42,788 nt of DNA from Verrucomicrobiota bacterium. GTDB lineage: Bacteria > Verrucomicrobiota > Verrucomicrobiia > Limisphaerales > CAIMTB01. Under the pieces are notes generated by a model, which ran no database searches, was not told where the DNA came from, and saw only the letters and a program-made list of their open reading frames with translations. The position numbers and the translations under genes are program-made. The stretch is from positions 1 to 42,788 of the forward strand of contig CAUJJW010000193.1 in NCBI GenBank assembly GCA_963205105.1, read 5' to 3'. This document shows, one piece after another, positions 1 through 8,783 of the stretch. Numbering within the stretch: the stretch's first letter is position 1; each line of letters opens with the position of its first letter.

Positions 1-622
1 CCATCGCCACCGCCCCAAAAATCAAGAGGTTCATCATCAGGTACATCACCATCACCCCGGGCAGCGACAGGTTGAATCCCGTGGGAATCGGCTTCCGTCC
101 CGCATACGTCGACTTCAACACCACCGGGTCCTCCCGTGAACGCAGCGTGGACAGCGCTTCCGCGGTGATCGCTGCTCCTCCGCCACCGGTGGCCTGCTCC
201 AGGATCAGTGAGTTCAGAGCCAACAAGGCCCGCGCCACCCGGATCTCCACCAACACCGCCGCGGGATCCGCCGTTCCACCGGAAGCGACGTACTCGACCT
301 TCCCCTGACGCCCCCCGACCACTTCCGCCGTGAAGTTGGTGGGAATTCGAAGTCCCCGCCGTGCCTCGGATCGATTCGTCACGCTGACCACCCGAAGCCC
401 TTGCACCCCGAGTTCTTCCAGGAATGTCCCTCCCAGGAAGCCGGAATCCGCGTTGTCCACCCATACCGTCGGTCGCGGGCTGGCAGGACCGCCGGGGCCG
501 CGGTTCGCGAATCCCATGAAATAGACGAAGGCGAGCGGCATGACGAACAGCCAGATGAACGAGGCACGATTGCGCAGGAACAGTCGGAGGTCGTTATGGC
601 CGATGGTCAGAATCGATCTCAT
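1..622 (-). CDS. ABC-2 type transporter permease, C-terminus cut by window edge
   Basis: Second membrane subunit of an ABC-2 exporter. I translated it by hand: it starts with ATG at 622 (MRSILTIGHNDLRLF...) and runs open through position 1, giving 207 residues without a stop. A transmembrane segment at about residues 25-40 is followed by a long extracytoplasmic region (~45-180). A second membrane segment begins near residue 190, rich in Met and Leu (VMVMYLMMNLLIF). This matches the YhgE/YbhR-type permease layout of one N-terminal helix, a large loop and a C-terminal membrane bundle; the bundle is mostly missing here. The start overlaps the stop of the upstream permease by 4 bp (ATGA), so the two are translationally coupled and probably form a heterodimer served by the ATPase at 1986-2921. 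The substrate is unknown. Confidence 0.82.
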   Translation of the reverse strand, partial: MRSILTIGHNDLRLFLRNRASFIWLFVMPLAFVYFMGFANRGPGGPASPRPTVWVDNADSGFLGGTFLEELGVQGLRVVSVTNRSEARRGLRIPTNFTAEVVGGRQGKVEYVASGGTADPAAVLVEIRVARALLALNSLILEQATGGGGAAITAEALSTLRSREDPVVLKSTYAGRKPIPTGFNLSLPGVMVMYLMMNLLIFGAVAM

Positions 623-1908
623 GCCCGGCCACCCTTCTCCAGGTTGCGACGCAGTCGCCACGCCGCCAGCAGGGTAAGGACCGCGCCAATGACCAGCATC
701 CGAACGGCCGGCGTGATCCAGGGGCCGCCCGCATAGCCTTCGAACTGCGTGGCCCTCACGGATTCCAGAAACCAATGGGGAGGCAGGTAGGGGGTGACAT
801 ACTGCCTGAGAACAAGCGGCAGAGACTCGGTCGGGAAAGTGCAGCCACTGGCCATGCCCAGCACCATGCCCACCAGGTTGTTGATCACGTCCGCGCGCTT
901 CTCACCGCCGATCCACGCATTCAAAGCCGCCATCAACCCTCCCGAAAACACCGAAAGCCCCAGCGCCAAACCCACCACCGCCACCGGATCGCGCCAACGG
1001 AATCCGAAGAGCAACGACCCGCCACCCAGCAAAACAACACAACCGATCACCAGGATCACCATCGCGAACAGCACCTTCGAGGCGACATAGACCACCACTC
1101 CCGGCGGCAGGGTGCAGAACCGGTCGAACGTTCGAAACCGGATCTCCCGGTGCAGGTCCCGCATCGCCGCATCCGCCAAAAACAACAGGAACATCGCCGT
1201 CAAACCCGGAAGCATGAACGCGAAGAGGTTGAGCGCAGGACCCGTTCCGGTCGCCTGCCCCGTCCCTCCTCCCACGGGTTCCGGAGATGCTTCGCGCTCG
1301 TAGATCACCGGGATGGGATCCAACCGGCGCCACGCCCGATCGATCCTTTCGCCGGTCTTCGTCACCAGCTCGCCCACTTCCTGAAAACCAGGACGCTGTT
1401 TCGCCTCGAACAACGCCCGCCATTCCGCGAGGTCCGGCCGGAAGTTTCGCGCCACCGCGTTCAACACGGTGGTGATCACCGCAACCGCCTCCTCGACGAT
1501 CGCCGGATGATATTGCCGTGCCGGGTTCTTCACCAACTCCAGTGCGAGTCGCCCCTCGCCCACCAGGTACTGACGGGAGAAATCCGCCGGGATGATCAGC
1601 GCCGCCGCGACCGTGTTGTTCGTCACTCGCGACAACGCCTCCGCGCGCGGCAGAAACACCGCGTCGATGTGCCGAGCCGCCTGTTCCTGCCCGAGAGCCC
1701 CCCTGAGCAAACGCGTCACCGCCGAGTCATCCTCGTCAACCACCGCCACCTGGATGCGCCCCAACCCGCCGCCATCCCGCCGGTTCGCCCCGCCGAACAC
1801 CATGCCCAACAGTCCGGTCAGGACCAGCGGCAAACACAGGTGGATCAAGTACGGGACCGGGTTGCGCCACGCGCGACGAAGATCCTTGGCGACGAGAACG
1901 CGCAACAT
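619..1908 (-). CDS. ABC-2 type transporter permease
   Basis: Inner-membrane subunit of an ABC-2 exporter, 429 residues. One hydrophobic segment lies near residues 18-40 (PYLIHLCLPLVLTGLLGMVF). A large polar extracytoplasmic domain (~45-225) follows, then about five membrane segments from ~228 to 425, including stretches rich in Leu, Val and Gly around 270-330. This is the usual YbhS/YhgE-like arrangement. The ATG at 1908 follows the ATPase stop by 77 bp, and the 3' end overlaps the next permease by 4 bp, so the three genes form one minus-strand operon. No adaptor (HlyD) gene is next to it in the window; one may lie beyond position 1. Function as drug, lipid or metabolite export is inferred from family only. 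Confidence 0.88.
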   Translation of the reverse strand: MLRVLVAKDLRRAWRNPVPYLIHLCLPLVLTGLLGMVFGGANRRDGGGLGRIQVAVVDEDDSAVTRLLRGALGQEQAARHIDAVFLPRAEALSRVTNNTVAAALIIPADFSRQYLVGEGRLALELVKNPARQYHPAIVEEAVAVITTVLNAVARNFRPDLAEWRALFEAKQRPGFQEVGELVTKTGERIDRAWRRLDPIPVIYEREASPEPVGGGTGQATGTGPALNLFAFMLPGLTAMFLLFLADAAMRDLHREIRFRTFDRFCTLPPGVVVYVASKVLFAMVILVIGCVVLLGGGSLLFGFRWRDPVAVVGLALGLSVFSGGLMAALNAWIGGEKRADVINNLVGMVLGMASGCTFPTESLPLVLRQYVTPYLPPHWFLESVRATQFEGYAGGPWITPAVRMLVIGAVLTLLAAWRLRRNLEKGGRA

Positions 1909-1985
1909 GGCCGCTCAATCGATGTCACCCAGGCGCCCCGACCGCACGCGATCACGGGATCGTCGTGTCGCGTTCCAGGTGGTTC

Positions 1986-2921
1986 TCATTCCCGAAGTCC
2001 CCTTCCGGTCAATTGCAGGAACACGTCGTTGAGGCTCGGCTTCTTCAGGGTCACGTTCTCGACCCGGATGGGCAGCGCGAGCAACTCACGCAGACAGTCC
2101 GAAGGGTCCCGCGGGGTGAGCGGCGACACCACCCACTGTCGGTCGGTCCGTTGGATCACGCGGAATTGCTCCAGGAAACCCGGCCACACTGCGGGATCCA
2201 CCTCGGCAAACGCTCCCTCCAAAATAAACAACCGGTCCCCTCCCAGCCGTCCCTGAAGCTCCGCCAGCGTCCCTTCCGCCAGCAACCGGCCGTGGTCGAT
2301 GATCCCGATCCGATGACAGAACGACTCGGCCTCTTCCAGATAGTGGGTCGTGTACAGGATCGCGGTGCCCTCCGCACCCAGCCCCCGGATGAACTCGAGC
2401 ACGCTCGCCCGGGCCTGGGGATCGATGCCCACGGTCGGCTCATCCAGCAGCAGAAGTCGTGGACGATGCATGAGCGCCGCCCCCAGGTTGATCCGCCGTT
2501 TCATGCCTCCCGAGTACTGTTTCACCGGATCTCCACCCCGATCACTCAGCTGCAAGGCCCCGAGCAGTTCGCCGGCCCGAATCCGTGCCGCCCCACGTTC
2601 CAGCCCCGCCAGACGTCCCCAGAATTCCAGGTTTTCGCGCCCCGTCAGTTCCTCGTACAGCGCGATCTCCTGGGGAACCACACCCAGCACCTTCTTGCAC
2701 TTCGCCGGTTGCAGCCAGAAATCCTCCCCTGCAACCACCACCGTTCCCGCGTCCGGCCGAAGCAGCCCGCACAACATCGAGATCGTGGTCGTCTTGCCCG
2801 CCCCGTTCGGCCCCAGCAGCCCATGGATCTCCCCGGCGCGAATCGCGAAGGAGATTCCATCCACCGCACGGATTTCGCCGAAGGACTTGGCGAGTCCGGT
2901 CACCTGTAGAATGGGGGGCAT
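1986..2921 (-). CDS. ABC transporter ATP-binding protein (ABC-2 exporter ATPase)
   Basis: Cytoplasmic ATPase that powers the two permeases downstream; 311 residues from ATG 2921. Walker A GPNGAGKTT is at residues 37-45, the signature YSGGM near 136-140, Walker B LLLLDEP near 156-162, and the switch His in TTHYLEEAE near 195. The C-terminal ~80 residues after the ABC core are typical of the DrrA/YbhF group. A TTG 45 bp further upstream would add 15 residues, but the family start and the ATG favour 2921. No strong ribosome binding site is visible for either start. It is first in the operon ATPase-permease-permease. The intergenic stretch to the divergent PrsW gene is about 115 bp and must hold both promoters. 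Confidence 0.92.
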   Translation of the reverse strand: MPPILQVTGLAKSFGEIRAVDGISFAIRAGEIHGLLGPNGAGKTTTISMLCGLLRPDAGTVVVAGEDFWLQPAKCKKVLGVVPQEIALYEELTGRENLEFWGRLAGLERGAARIRAGELLGALQLSDRGGDPVKQYSGGMKRRINLGAALMHRPRLLLLDEPTVGIDPQARASVLEFIRGLGAEGTAILYTTHYLEEAESFCHRIGIIDHGRLLAEGTLAELQGRLGGDRLFILEGAFAEVDPAVWPGFLEQFRVIQRTDRQWVVSPLTPRDPSDCLRELLALPIRVENVTLKKPSLNDVFLQLTGRGLRE

Positions 2922-3036
2922 CTTGGAAAGTCGTGCGATCTGATCGAATCCGGTTCCGTCACGCAAGACGCGAGGGTTGGTTTCCCCCGGGTTTCAGCTC
3001 GCCAGATGCGGTCTGCTTCGGTAATCGGGCCCTTCC

Positions 3037-4155
3037 ATGCGCTACTTCCTGGTCGATACCGAGGGACGCAGGATCGGCCCCTACTCCCGCGAGGAGCTGG
3101 CGTTGTTCCTCGCCCGGGGACTGGTGGAAGCCGACTCCCTGGTCATCGCGGAGGGGGACGACGAGGAAGTCCGCCTCGACTCGGTGTTGGTCGAGCAGGA
3201 CGCCCCGCGACACGGAAATCCGCAACGGCCGTCAGAGTTCGAAGCCGCAGCCTCCCGTCCCCCGAGTGTCACCCAGGATTTTTTGCGCCTCGCCCCCCAT
3301 CTCATGCTCCCGCTCCGGGATCTCCGACGTCTGCCCTGGCGCGAAAATCGTCGGATCGTGGCCCTCGCTTTTGTGGGGCTGATGCCGTTGATCCTGATGC
3401 TTCATCTCCACACCACCAGCAACCTGGGCGTCGCGATCTGGGGCGTTGCCCTCTACAGCTCGCTGATTTGGGCGATCTTTTTTTACATCACCTTTTCACC
3501 CAGCGGAATTCAGGTCAGCCGCGGCTTGCTCACCTTCGCCGGTTCCACCGTTTTCTCCATCAGCCTCGTGGCCCTCGCCCGCTGGGTCATCCCCTTCCAG
3601 TGGGTCGTGCTCTGGATCAGCGCACCGAACGTGGGAACACGCTGGGCCGGTCACTTGGTCGGCGTGGCCGCCGTCGAGGAATTGGCGAAGCTCTTCCCCC
3701 TCTACTTCCTCTGGCCCGCCCGCCTCCGTCCCCAAGCCATGATGTTCTATGGCCTCGTCTCAGGCCTCGGCTTCGGCATCTACGAGGGCGTCGCCTACCA
3801 GAGTTCCTACAATCTCCAGATTTCCTTCCCCGACGGCATCCCCACCCCGGAAGGCGCCGGCGTGTATTACATGCTCAATATCCTGCGCATCACCTCCCTG
3901 CCCTTCCTCCACGCCATGTGGACCGGCATCGCCGGTTACTTTATCGGCATGGCCGCCCAGTTCCCCCGCCGCCCCGGTGGCTTCATGATCGCCGCCATTC
4001 TCGTCCCCTCCTTGCTCCACTCCACCTACAACACGTTCAGCACGTCCATCGCCGGCGTCATCGTCGCCTTCGTCACCGTGCTCGCCCTCAATCTCTACGT
4101 TTTCAAAGGCCGGGATTTCGAACGCGCCTTCGAACGCTCCCCCAACCGGTTTTGA
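3037..4155 (+). CDS. PrsW-family intramembrane protease with N-terminal GYF_2-like domain
   Basis: Membrane protease-like protein, 372 residues. The N-terminal ~55 residues (RYFLVDTEGRRIGPYSREEL...) resemble the GYF_2 domain often attached to bacterial membrane proteins. From residue ~100 there are about eight hydrophobic segments. PrsW motifs are present: EExxK at 214-218 (VEELAK), FGIYE with Glu250, His292 in a membrane segment (LHAMWTG) and His328 (SLLHSTYN). These are the conserved putative metal-binding residues of the CPBP/PrsW superfamily. PrsW in Bacillus cleaves an anti-sigma factor, but no sigma or anti-sigma gene adjoins it here, so the substrate is unknown. The ATG at 3037 is divergent from the ABC ATPase; the next gene starts 61 bp after its stop. 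Confidence 0.9.
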   Translation: MRYFLVDTEGRRIGPYSREELALFLARGLVEADSLVIAEGDDEEVRLDSVLVEQDAPRHGNPQRPSEFEAAASRPPSVTQDFLRLAPHLMLPLRDLRRLPWRENRRIVALAFVGLMPLILMLHLHTTSNLGVAIWGVALYSSLIWAIFFYITFSPSGIQVSRGLLTFAGSTVFSISLVALARWVIPFQWVVLWISAPNVGTRWAGHLVGVAAVEELAKLFPLYFLWPARLRPQAMMFYGLVSGLGFGIYEGVAYQSSYNLQISFPDGIPTPEGAGVYYMLNILRITSLPFLHAMWTGIAGYFIGMAAQFPRRPGGFMIAAILVPSLLHSTYNTFSTSIAGVIVAFVTVLALNLYVFKGRDFERAFERSPNRF

Positions 4156-4216
4156 ACGTCGACGTCCGGAACACACTCCCGCCAGTCTTTCACCTCAACA
4201 CCTCGTCACCCACGCC

Positions 4217-5074
4217 ATGCCCCCAGTCGCAACCATCCCTGCCATCGTCCCGTGGCAACCCCGCAGGTTCCTCAACCGGCCCCTCTCCCGATCGCTTCAG
4301 GCAACCCTCGCCACCTTGCTCGCCCTCGGACTCGCCTTCACGGCCCTTCTTCCTTCGTCGCGGGCCGCCGATCGTCCCGCCCAGACCAACCCCTCCACCA
4401 GGTCTTCGCTGCTCTTCCCTTCCGACGGCATCCCGCCCCAGTGGCTGGTCCGCAGCTGGAACGACGTCACCCTTCCCGCCCCCACCAGCGCCAATTGGCG
4501 AGTCTCCGACGGCGTCCTCCAAGGCAGTGTCCCCCGCGGCACCTGGCTGCTCAGCCCGGGTGAATACGGCGATTTCGTCCTGGAGTTCGAGGCCCGGGTC
4601 GGCGCACGCGGACGCGGCGGTGTCGGACTGCGCCTTCCCCTCCGAGGCAATCCCGCCACAGAAGCTTTCGAGCTGCCCATCGTGGATCCCCAATACTTCG
4701 GAACCAATTACACGCCTCAGCCGTGGGAAAACAACGGGGCCCTTTACCAGGCGGTCGCCCCCACCTCCAACCCCTTCAAACCACTCGAATGGAACCGCTA
4801 CCGGATCGAATGCCAAGGTCCGCATATCACCGTCACCCTCAATGGCAAACGAGTCGTCGATGCCCAACTCACCCCGCTCGACTCCGACAGCAGCACGGGC
4901 GCTCAGACCAGTCAGGCCCCGGTGCGCGGGAAGGCCCTCGCTGACCGTCCCCGCCGCGGCCGAATCGGCTTTCTCGAAGTGAGCCGCGGCACCGCCAAGG
5001 TCGAGTTCCGTGACGCCAAAATCAGGGAACTGCGTGAACCTCGCGAACCTCGCGAACCTCGCGAACCTCGTTGA
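4217..5074 (+). CDS. Secreted DUF1080 (3-keto-disaccharide hydrolase-like) protein
   Basis: Exported protein of 285 residues. The N-terminus is basic and then hydrophobic (ATLATLLALGLAFTALLP) with cleavage probably near residues 50-51 (SRAAD), a long signal peptide. The rest matches the DUF1080 concanavalin-like fold: a W..GDFVLEFEARVG-type strand pair near 115-130, then NNGALYQAVAPTSNPFKPLEWNRYRI and the strand ITVTLNGKRVVDAQL near 195-220. The family is expanded in Planctomycetes and Verrucomicrobia, and some members hydrolyse 3-keto-glycosides. The C-terminus ends in a run of the tripeptide Arg-Glu-Pro encoded by a 9-bp tandem repeat, which looks like recent slippage. The catalytic role is inferred from family only. 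Confidence 0.85.
   Translation: MPPVATIPAIVPWQPRRFLNRPLSRSLQATLATLLALGLAFTALLPSSRAADRPAQTNPSTRSSLLFPSDGIPPQWLVRSWNDVTLPAPTSANWRVSDGVLQGSVPRGTWLLSPGEYGDFVLEFEARVGARGRGGVGLRLPLRGNPATEAFELPIVDPQYFGTNYTPQPWENNGALYQAVAPTSNPFKPLEWNRYRIECQGPHITVTLNGKRVVDAQLTPLDSDSSTGAQTSQAPVRGKALADRPRRGRIGFLEVSRGTAKVEFRDAKIRELREPREPREPREPR
5033..5071 (+). repeat. 9-bp tandem repeat at the 3' end of the DUF1080 gene
   Basis: Four to five direct copies of the 9-mer CCTCGCGAA run to the stop codon and add REPREPREPREPR to the protein. The last copy merges with the stop (CCTCGTTGA). The period is a multiple of three, so copy-number change keeps the frame. Confidence 0.9.
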
Positions 5075-5083
5075 ACAGCGCGT

Positions 5084-5140
5084 CCGTAGCGGCGGGCGTC
5101 CCGCCTGCCGTAGAGGGGGGCGTCCCGCCCCCCGGAACTC
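5084..5140 (+). repeat. Double-hairpin repeat module A, copy 1
   Basis: Two adjacent hairpins are joined by TGCCGTAGA: GGCGGG-CGT-CCCGCC and GGGGGGCG-TCC-CGCCCCCC. It lies between the convergent 3' ends of the DUF1080 and TolC genes, where it could also act as a bidirectional transcription block. No T-run follows, so a classic intrinsic terminator is not supported. Confidence 0.85.
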
Positions 5141-5148
5141 AGCCCGTC

Positions 5149-6633
5149 CTACTTCCCTATCTCCGCATTGCCGACCGCCCGTTGCAACCGGGCCAACGCC
5201 ACCAGGTAATCGTGCGTCGCCAGGTTCTGGGTGGTCGCCGCTTCGGTGAGGGCGGTCTGGGCGCTGAGCACGTCCAGTTGGGTTCCGCTCCCGGCCTCCG
5301 ACCGCGCCGTCGCCAGACGCAGCGCTTCATTGGCCTGTTCCACCACCTTCTTCTGCGACGCCAGAACCTCCTGGGCCTCCAGGAAATTCGAGTAAGCCGT
5401 CCGCACTTCGACGGAGATCCGCCGCGACAGATCCTCCAACTGGATTTCCGACTGTTCCGCCAAAGCCTGGGCTTCCACCACTCGGCCGCGGGTTTGCCGT
5501 CCGTCCCAGACGTTCCAGGTCGCCTGCACCCCCGCGTTCCAGCCATGCAATTGGCTGTCGAGACTGTCTCCAAAGATGGCCCGGCGCGTTCCGTAACCCG
5601 CGAAGGCCTGCAGGCTCGGCTTCTGACCCGCCCGCGCCGTGACCACCCCTTCACGCCGCAGCTTCTCCGAGGCTCGCAACGCCTTGAGTTCGGTCCGCTG
5701 TTCCTGCGCCAGGGCCAGAGCCCGTCCCAGATCGATGTCGAAGGGCGGGGCATTCAACCGGTCGCTGAGTAGCAACGGGATGTCCTCCGTCACCTGGTCC
5801 GGCACGCGGTACCCCAATAAGTGCGCGAGCAATGTCTTGCCGTTGCGCCAGGCGTTTCGTGCCCGGATCAGCCGGGGTTTTGCGTTGGCGAGTTCCACCT
5901 CGGCCCGCAACACATTGAAGCGCGGCACGCTGCCGGCATCGAAGCGCCGCTGGTTGTCCAATAATTCACGTTCGAGCAGTTTCACCGACGCCTCCTGCAC
6001 CCCGATTTGTTCGAGTGCCAAGAGCGCGCCGTAGTAGGACAAACGCACGTCCAGGAATGTCTCCAGAAGCGCGGTTTGGTACTGCTGCACCGCCATCTCC
6101 TTCACCATGCGCGCCGAGCGCAACGCCGACCCCATCCTCCCGCCCTCGTAGATCGATTGCACCACGCGCACACCGACGTTCCACGTCTCCGTCTGTCCAA
6201 AGTCGAATTGCCCCAGCGGGGTATCGGCCACATCCAGGGTGGCATCATCCACCGCCGTGAAATTTCCCGTGATCTGCACTTTCGGGAGCAGAATGGCCCG
6301 CGTCTGGATCACCACCCCCGCGCTCGCCTCCAAATCCTTCTTGGCCGCCGCCAACCCGCTGTTCTGCGCTTCGGCCAGATTGAGGCAATCGGCCAGGGTG
6401 AGAGGACGTTCCGGCCATAACGGCGGCGGCATGTTGGTCCCGCCGCTTTCCGCCCCGTCGGCGACCGCGCCGAGCACGGCCAGACACATCGCCACCACCA
6501 ACCCCAGCCCCGGCAGCGGTCGGCACGCAGTCGTTGCCGCCGTGGCCCCGCAAGCCTCTGGCGCGAGCCGTCGGCCCGGTGCCGATCGCAATCCCGACGA
6601 GACCGTTGGAGAGATTCGTGTCCGTGCTTTCAT
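5149..6633 (-). CDS. TolC family outer-membrane efflux protein
   Basis: Outer-membrane channel of an efflux system, 494 residues from ATG 6633. A signal peptide lies at about residues 40-62 (LPGLGLVVAMCLAVLGAVADGAE) after an unusually long N-terminal leader, so a later start is possible. The mature part has the two-fold TolC repeat. The first half is ...LTLADCLNLAEAQNSGLAAAKKDLEAS; the second starts near residue 300 with LGRALALAQEQRTELKALRASEKL. Long amphipathic helices and strands such as FAGYGTRRAIFGDSLDS and GVQATWNVWDGRQTRG fit the periplasmic barrel and outer-membrane strands. The start overlaps the stop of the TetR gene by 4 bp (ATGA), so they are co-translated. It may serve the ABC-2 exporter at 1-2921, which lacks a local outer-membrane partner. 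Confidence 0.9.
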   Translation of the reverse strand: MKARTRISPTVSSGLRSAPGRRLAPEACGATAATTACRPLPGLGLVVAMCLAVLGAVADGAESGGTNMPPPLWPERPLTLADCLNLAEAQNSGLAAAKKDLEASAGVVIQTRAILLPKVQITGNFTAVDDATLDVADTPLGQFDFGQTETWNVGVRVVQSIYEGGRMGSALRSARMVKEMAVQQYQTALLETFLDVRLSYYGALLALEQIGVQEASVKLLERELLDNQRRFDAGSVPRFNVLRAEVELANAKPRLIRARNAWRNGKTLLAHLLGYRVPDQVTEDIPLLLSDRLNAPPFDIDLGRALALAQEQRTELKALRASEKLRREGVVTARAGQKPSLQAFAGYGTRRAIFGDSLDSQLHGWNAGVQATWNVWDGRQTRGRVVEAQALAEQSEIQLEDLSRRISVEVRTAYSNFLEAQEVLASQKKVVEQANEALRLATARSEAGSGTQLDVLSAQTALTEAATTQNLATHDYLVALARLQRAVGNAEIGK

Positions 6634-7388
6634 GAGATGGATTCTGAGTCGGATGCCTGTTTCGTTCGCGAACCGCGCCCCCGCGTCGTCTTCCGCCGTG
6701 GCGCGGGCTCCACCGCCGGCTTCTCCAGGGGCACCTCCTGTCGGAGTCCGGCCATCGAAAATCTCAGGATGTGGTCGGCCAGGGCTTCCACATCTCCCAG
6801 CACGCCTTCAAGGCCCGGGAACGCCCGCGGAATCACGGGCCGGCAATGGTGATAGAAGACCACCTGCCCCACCACGCTTGCCGTGCAGAGTTGCACCTGA
6901 GCCGCCGTCGCCCCGTCTCCCAACACCTCCGCCACCATCCCGCCCAAATGCTCCATCCAGGTCCGGATTTCCTTCGCCACCACCGCGTCCAGGGCCGGCG
7001 TGGGATCCACCATCTCCCGCATCAGAAGCCGTCCATGGCAGGCATCCGGACCCGTCGCCAGGAATCGCTCCAAAAAAGCCCGAATAAACCCCCGCAACCG
7101 CTGCTCCACCGAGGCACCACCCACCGTCCCTCGGTTCGCCGGAAACAGGCTCAGCGCCTGGCGCAACCCGCAGCGCAACACCTCCTCATACAGCCCTTCC
7201 TTGCCACCAAAATGGTAGTTCACCGCCGCTACGTTTGCCCCCGCCTGTCGACAGATGTCCCGCACCGTTGCCCCTCGGAAGCCCGCCGACGCAAACACCT
7301 CGGCCGCCGCCGCCACCAACTGCGCGGAAGTTGCCGGCCCGGCACTCCGGCGAACCCGATCCTTCGTCTGACGGCGATTCAAACGCAT
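6630..7388 (-). CDS. TetR/AcrR family regulator, CecR-like
   Basis: DNA-binding repressor of 252 residues. The helix-turn-helix lies at about residues 20-70 (AAAEVFASAGFRGATVRDICRQAG followed by VAAVNYHFGGKEGLYEEVL). The C-terminal part (~105-225, with FLATGPDACHGRLLMREM and VVGQVVFYHHCRP) matches the CerR/CecR-type ligand domain. In E. coli, CecR controls the YbhGFSR ABC-2 exporter. Here the regulator is coupled to a tolC gene, with ABC-2 genes 3.7 kb further on the same strand, which fits control of an export system. The ATG at 7388 is divergent from tyrS; the gap of 117 bp must hold both promoters. The last ~30 residues are basic (RRKTTRGRGSRTK) and unusual for the family. Confidence 0.88.
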   Translation of the reverse strand: MRLNRRQTKDRVRRSAGPATSAQLVAAAAEVFASAGFRGATVRDICRQAGANVAAVNYHFGGKEGLYEEVLRCGLRQALSLFPANRGTVGGASVEQRLRGFIRAFLERFLATGPDACHGRLLMREMVDPTPALDAVVAKEIRTWMEHLGGMVAEVLGDGATAAQVQLCTASVVGQVVFYHHCRPVIPRAFPGLEGVLGDVEALADHILRFSMAGLRQEVPLEKPAVEPAPRRKTTRGRGSRTKQASDSESIS

Positions 7389-7401
7389 GTTTCAATTGCG
7401 T

Positions 7402-7409
7402 GTTTAAAC
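7402..7409. promoter_or_regulatory. Possible TetR operator: GTTTAAAC palindrome before the CecR-like gene
   Basis: A perfect 8-bp palindrome lies 14 bp upstream of the tetR start, in an AT-richer patch of a GC-rich region. Near it are the imperfect direct repeats AAACACGCA and AAACATGCG (minus strand). Autoregulation is plausible, but the site is short. Confidence 0.3.
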
Positions 7410-7505
7410 CTACGCCACCCGTCGGTCGAGCGAATTGTGGGCGGATTTCATGCGCCGGCTCCGGGTTTGCCTCCCCCTCCGTTCCCTGATTCACTCGCCG
7501 CCCCG

Positions 7506-8783
7506 ATGGATATTCTCGCCGACCTGAAATGGCGCGGCCTGCTGGCCGACTGCACCGACTTCGAAGCGCTCGGCAAGCGCCTGGTCGAAGGACCGCTCAC
7601 GCTCTATTGCGGGTTCGATCCCACCGCCGATTCCCTGCACGTCGGCAATCTGGTGCCCCTGTTCGGTCTCCGCCGTTTCCAACTCGCCGGCCATCGCCCC
7701 ATCGCCCTCGCCGGCGGCGCCACCGGGATGATCGGCGATCCCAGCGGCCGTTCCTCGGAACGCAATCTCCAGACCCGCGAACAGGTCGACCACAACATCG
7801 CGCAGATCCGCGGCCAACTGTCGCGCTTCCTCGACTTCGACTGCCCCACCCACGCGGCGCGTCTCGTCGACAACGCGACCTGGACCGCCCCCATCTCCTA
7901 CCTGGATTTTCTCCGCGACATCGGAAAGCACTTCTCGATCAATGTCATGGTCGGCAAGGAATCCGTCCGTGCCCGAATGGAGAGCGACACCGGCATCAGC
8001 TACACCGAGTTCAGTTACATGCTCCTTCAGGCCTTCGACTTCTGCCATCTGCGGCAGGAATTCGGCTGCGAGCTTCAGACCGGTGCCACCGATCAATGGG
8101 GCAACATCACCGCGGGCATCGATCTGTGCCGGAAACGCCTGCACACCACCGTCTGGGGACTCACCCACCCGCTGCTCACCAAGTCCGACGGCACCAAGTA
8201 CGGAAAGTCCGCCTCCGGCGCCGTGTGGCTCGACGCCGCCAGGACCAGTCCCTACCGCTTCTACCAGTTCTTCATCCAAAGCGAGGACGCCGATGTCGGC
8301 AAACTGCTGCGTGTGCTCACCTTTCTGCCCCAGGAACAGGTTGAGGATCTGGAACGTCAGCAGGCCGCCAACCCCGGCGCCCGTCCCGCCCAAACCGCCT
8401 TGGCCCGGGAGATCACCACCCTGGTCCACGGCAAGACCGCCTGCGAAGACGCCATCCGCGCCTCCGCCATTCTCTTCGGTGGCGAACTCGCCGGGGTGCA
8501 GGAATCCACCTTCAACGAAATCGTCGGCGAGGTGCCCACGCGTGAGATCGAACGCAGCCGGCTCGAAGGTCCCGGACTGGCGCTGACCGAAGTGCTGGTG
8601 CACGCCGGTCTCTGCCCCAGCAAAGGTCAGGCCCGCAAGGATCTCGAAGGCGGCGGCATCTACCTCAACAACGTGCGCGAAGCCGCCGTCCAACGCCTCG
8701 TCACCACCAACGACCTGCTCTTCGGCAAACACGTGCTCCTGCGCAAAGGCAAGCGCACCTACACCGTCGTCACCGCGCGTTAG
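7506..8783 (+). CDS. tyrS: Tyrosyl-tRNA synthetase
   Basis: Charges tRNA-Tyr in the cytoplasm; 425 residues, the usual length for the TyrRS type with a C-terminal S4 domain. Residues 34-48 read YCGFDPTADSLHVGN, containing the class I HIGH-like motif HVGN (45-48). The tyrosine and tRNA pocket motifs GGATGMIGDPSGRS (70-83), YTEFSYMLLQAFD (166-178) and QTGATDQWGN (191-200) follow. The KMSKS-equivalent is KYGKS (231-235). The C-terminal ~70 residues (LTEVLVHAGLCPSKGQARKDLEGGGIYLN) are the S4 RNA-binding domain. ATG 7506 is chosen because the protein starts with the family's usual helix; longer in-frame starts upstream cover no conserved sequence. The 3' end overlaps the convergent PQQ-type gene by 14 bp. 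Confidence 0.97.
   Translation: MDILADLKWRGLLADCTDFEALGKRLVEGPLTLYCGFDPTADSLHVGNLVPLFGLRRFQLAGHRPIALAGGATGMIGDPSGRSSERNLQTREQVDHNIAQIRGQLSRFLDFDCPTHAARLVDNATWTAPISYLDFLRDIGKHFSINVMVGKESVRARMESDTGISYTEFSYMLLQAFDFCHLRQEFGCELQTGATDQWGNITAGIDLCRKRLHTTVWGLTHPLLTKSDGTKYGKSASGAVWLDAARTSPYRFYQFFIQSEDADVGKLLRVLTFLPQEQVEDLERQQAANPGARPAQTALAREITTLVHGKTACEDAIRASAILFGGELAGVQESTFNEIVGEVPTREIERSRLEGPGLALTEVLVHAGLCPSKGQARKDLEGGGIYLNNVREAAVQRLVTTNDLLFGKHVLLRKGKRTYTVVTAR

Noticed and set aside
5033..5071. Short CRISPR-like direct repeats
   Set aside because: The units are contiguous 9-mers with no spacers and lie inside a coding region.
5084..5140. Intrinsic terminator
   Set aside because: The hairpins are strong, but no T-run follows on either strand, so only a general transcription block can be suggested.
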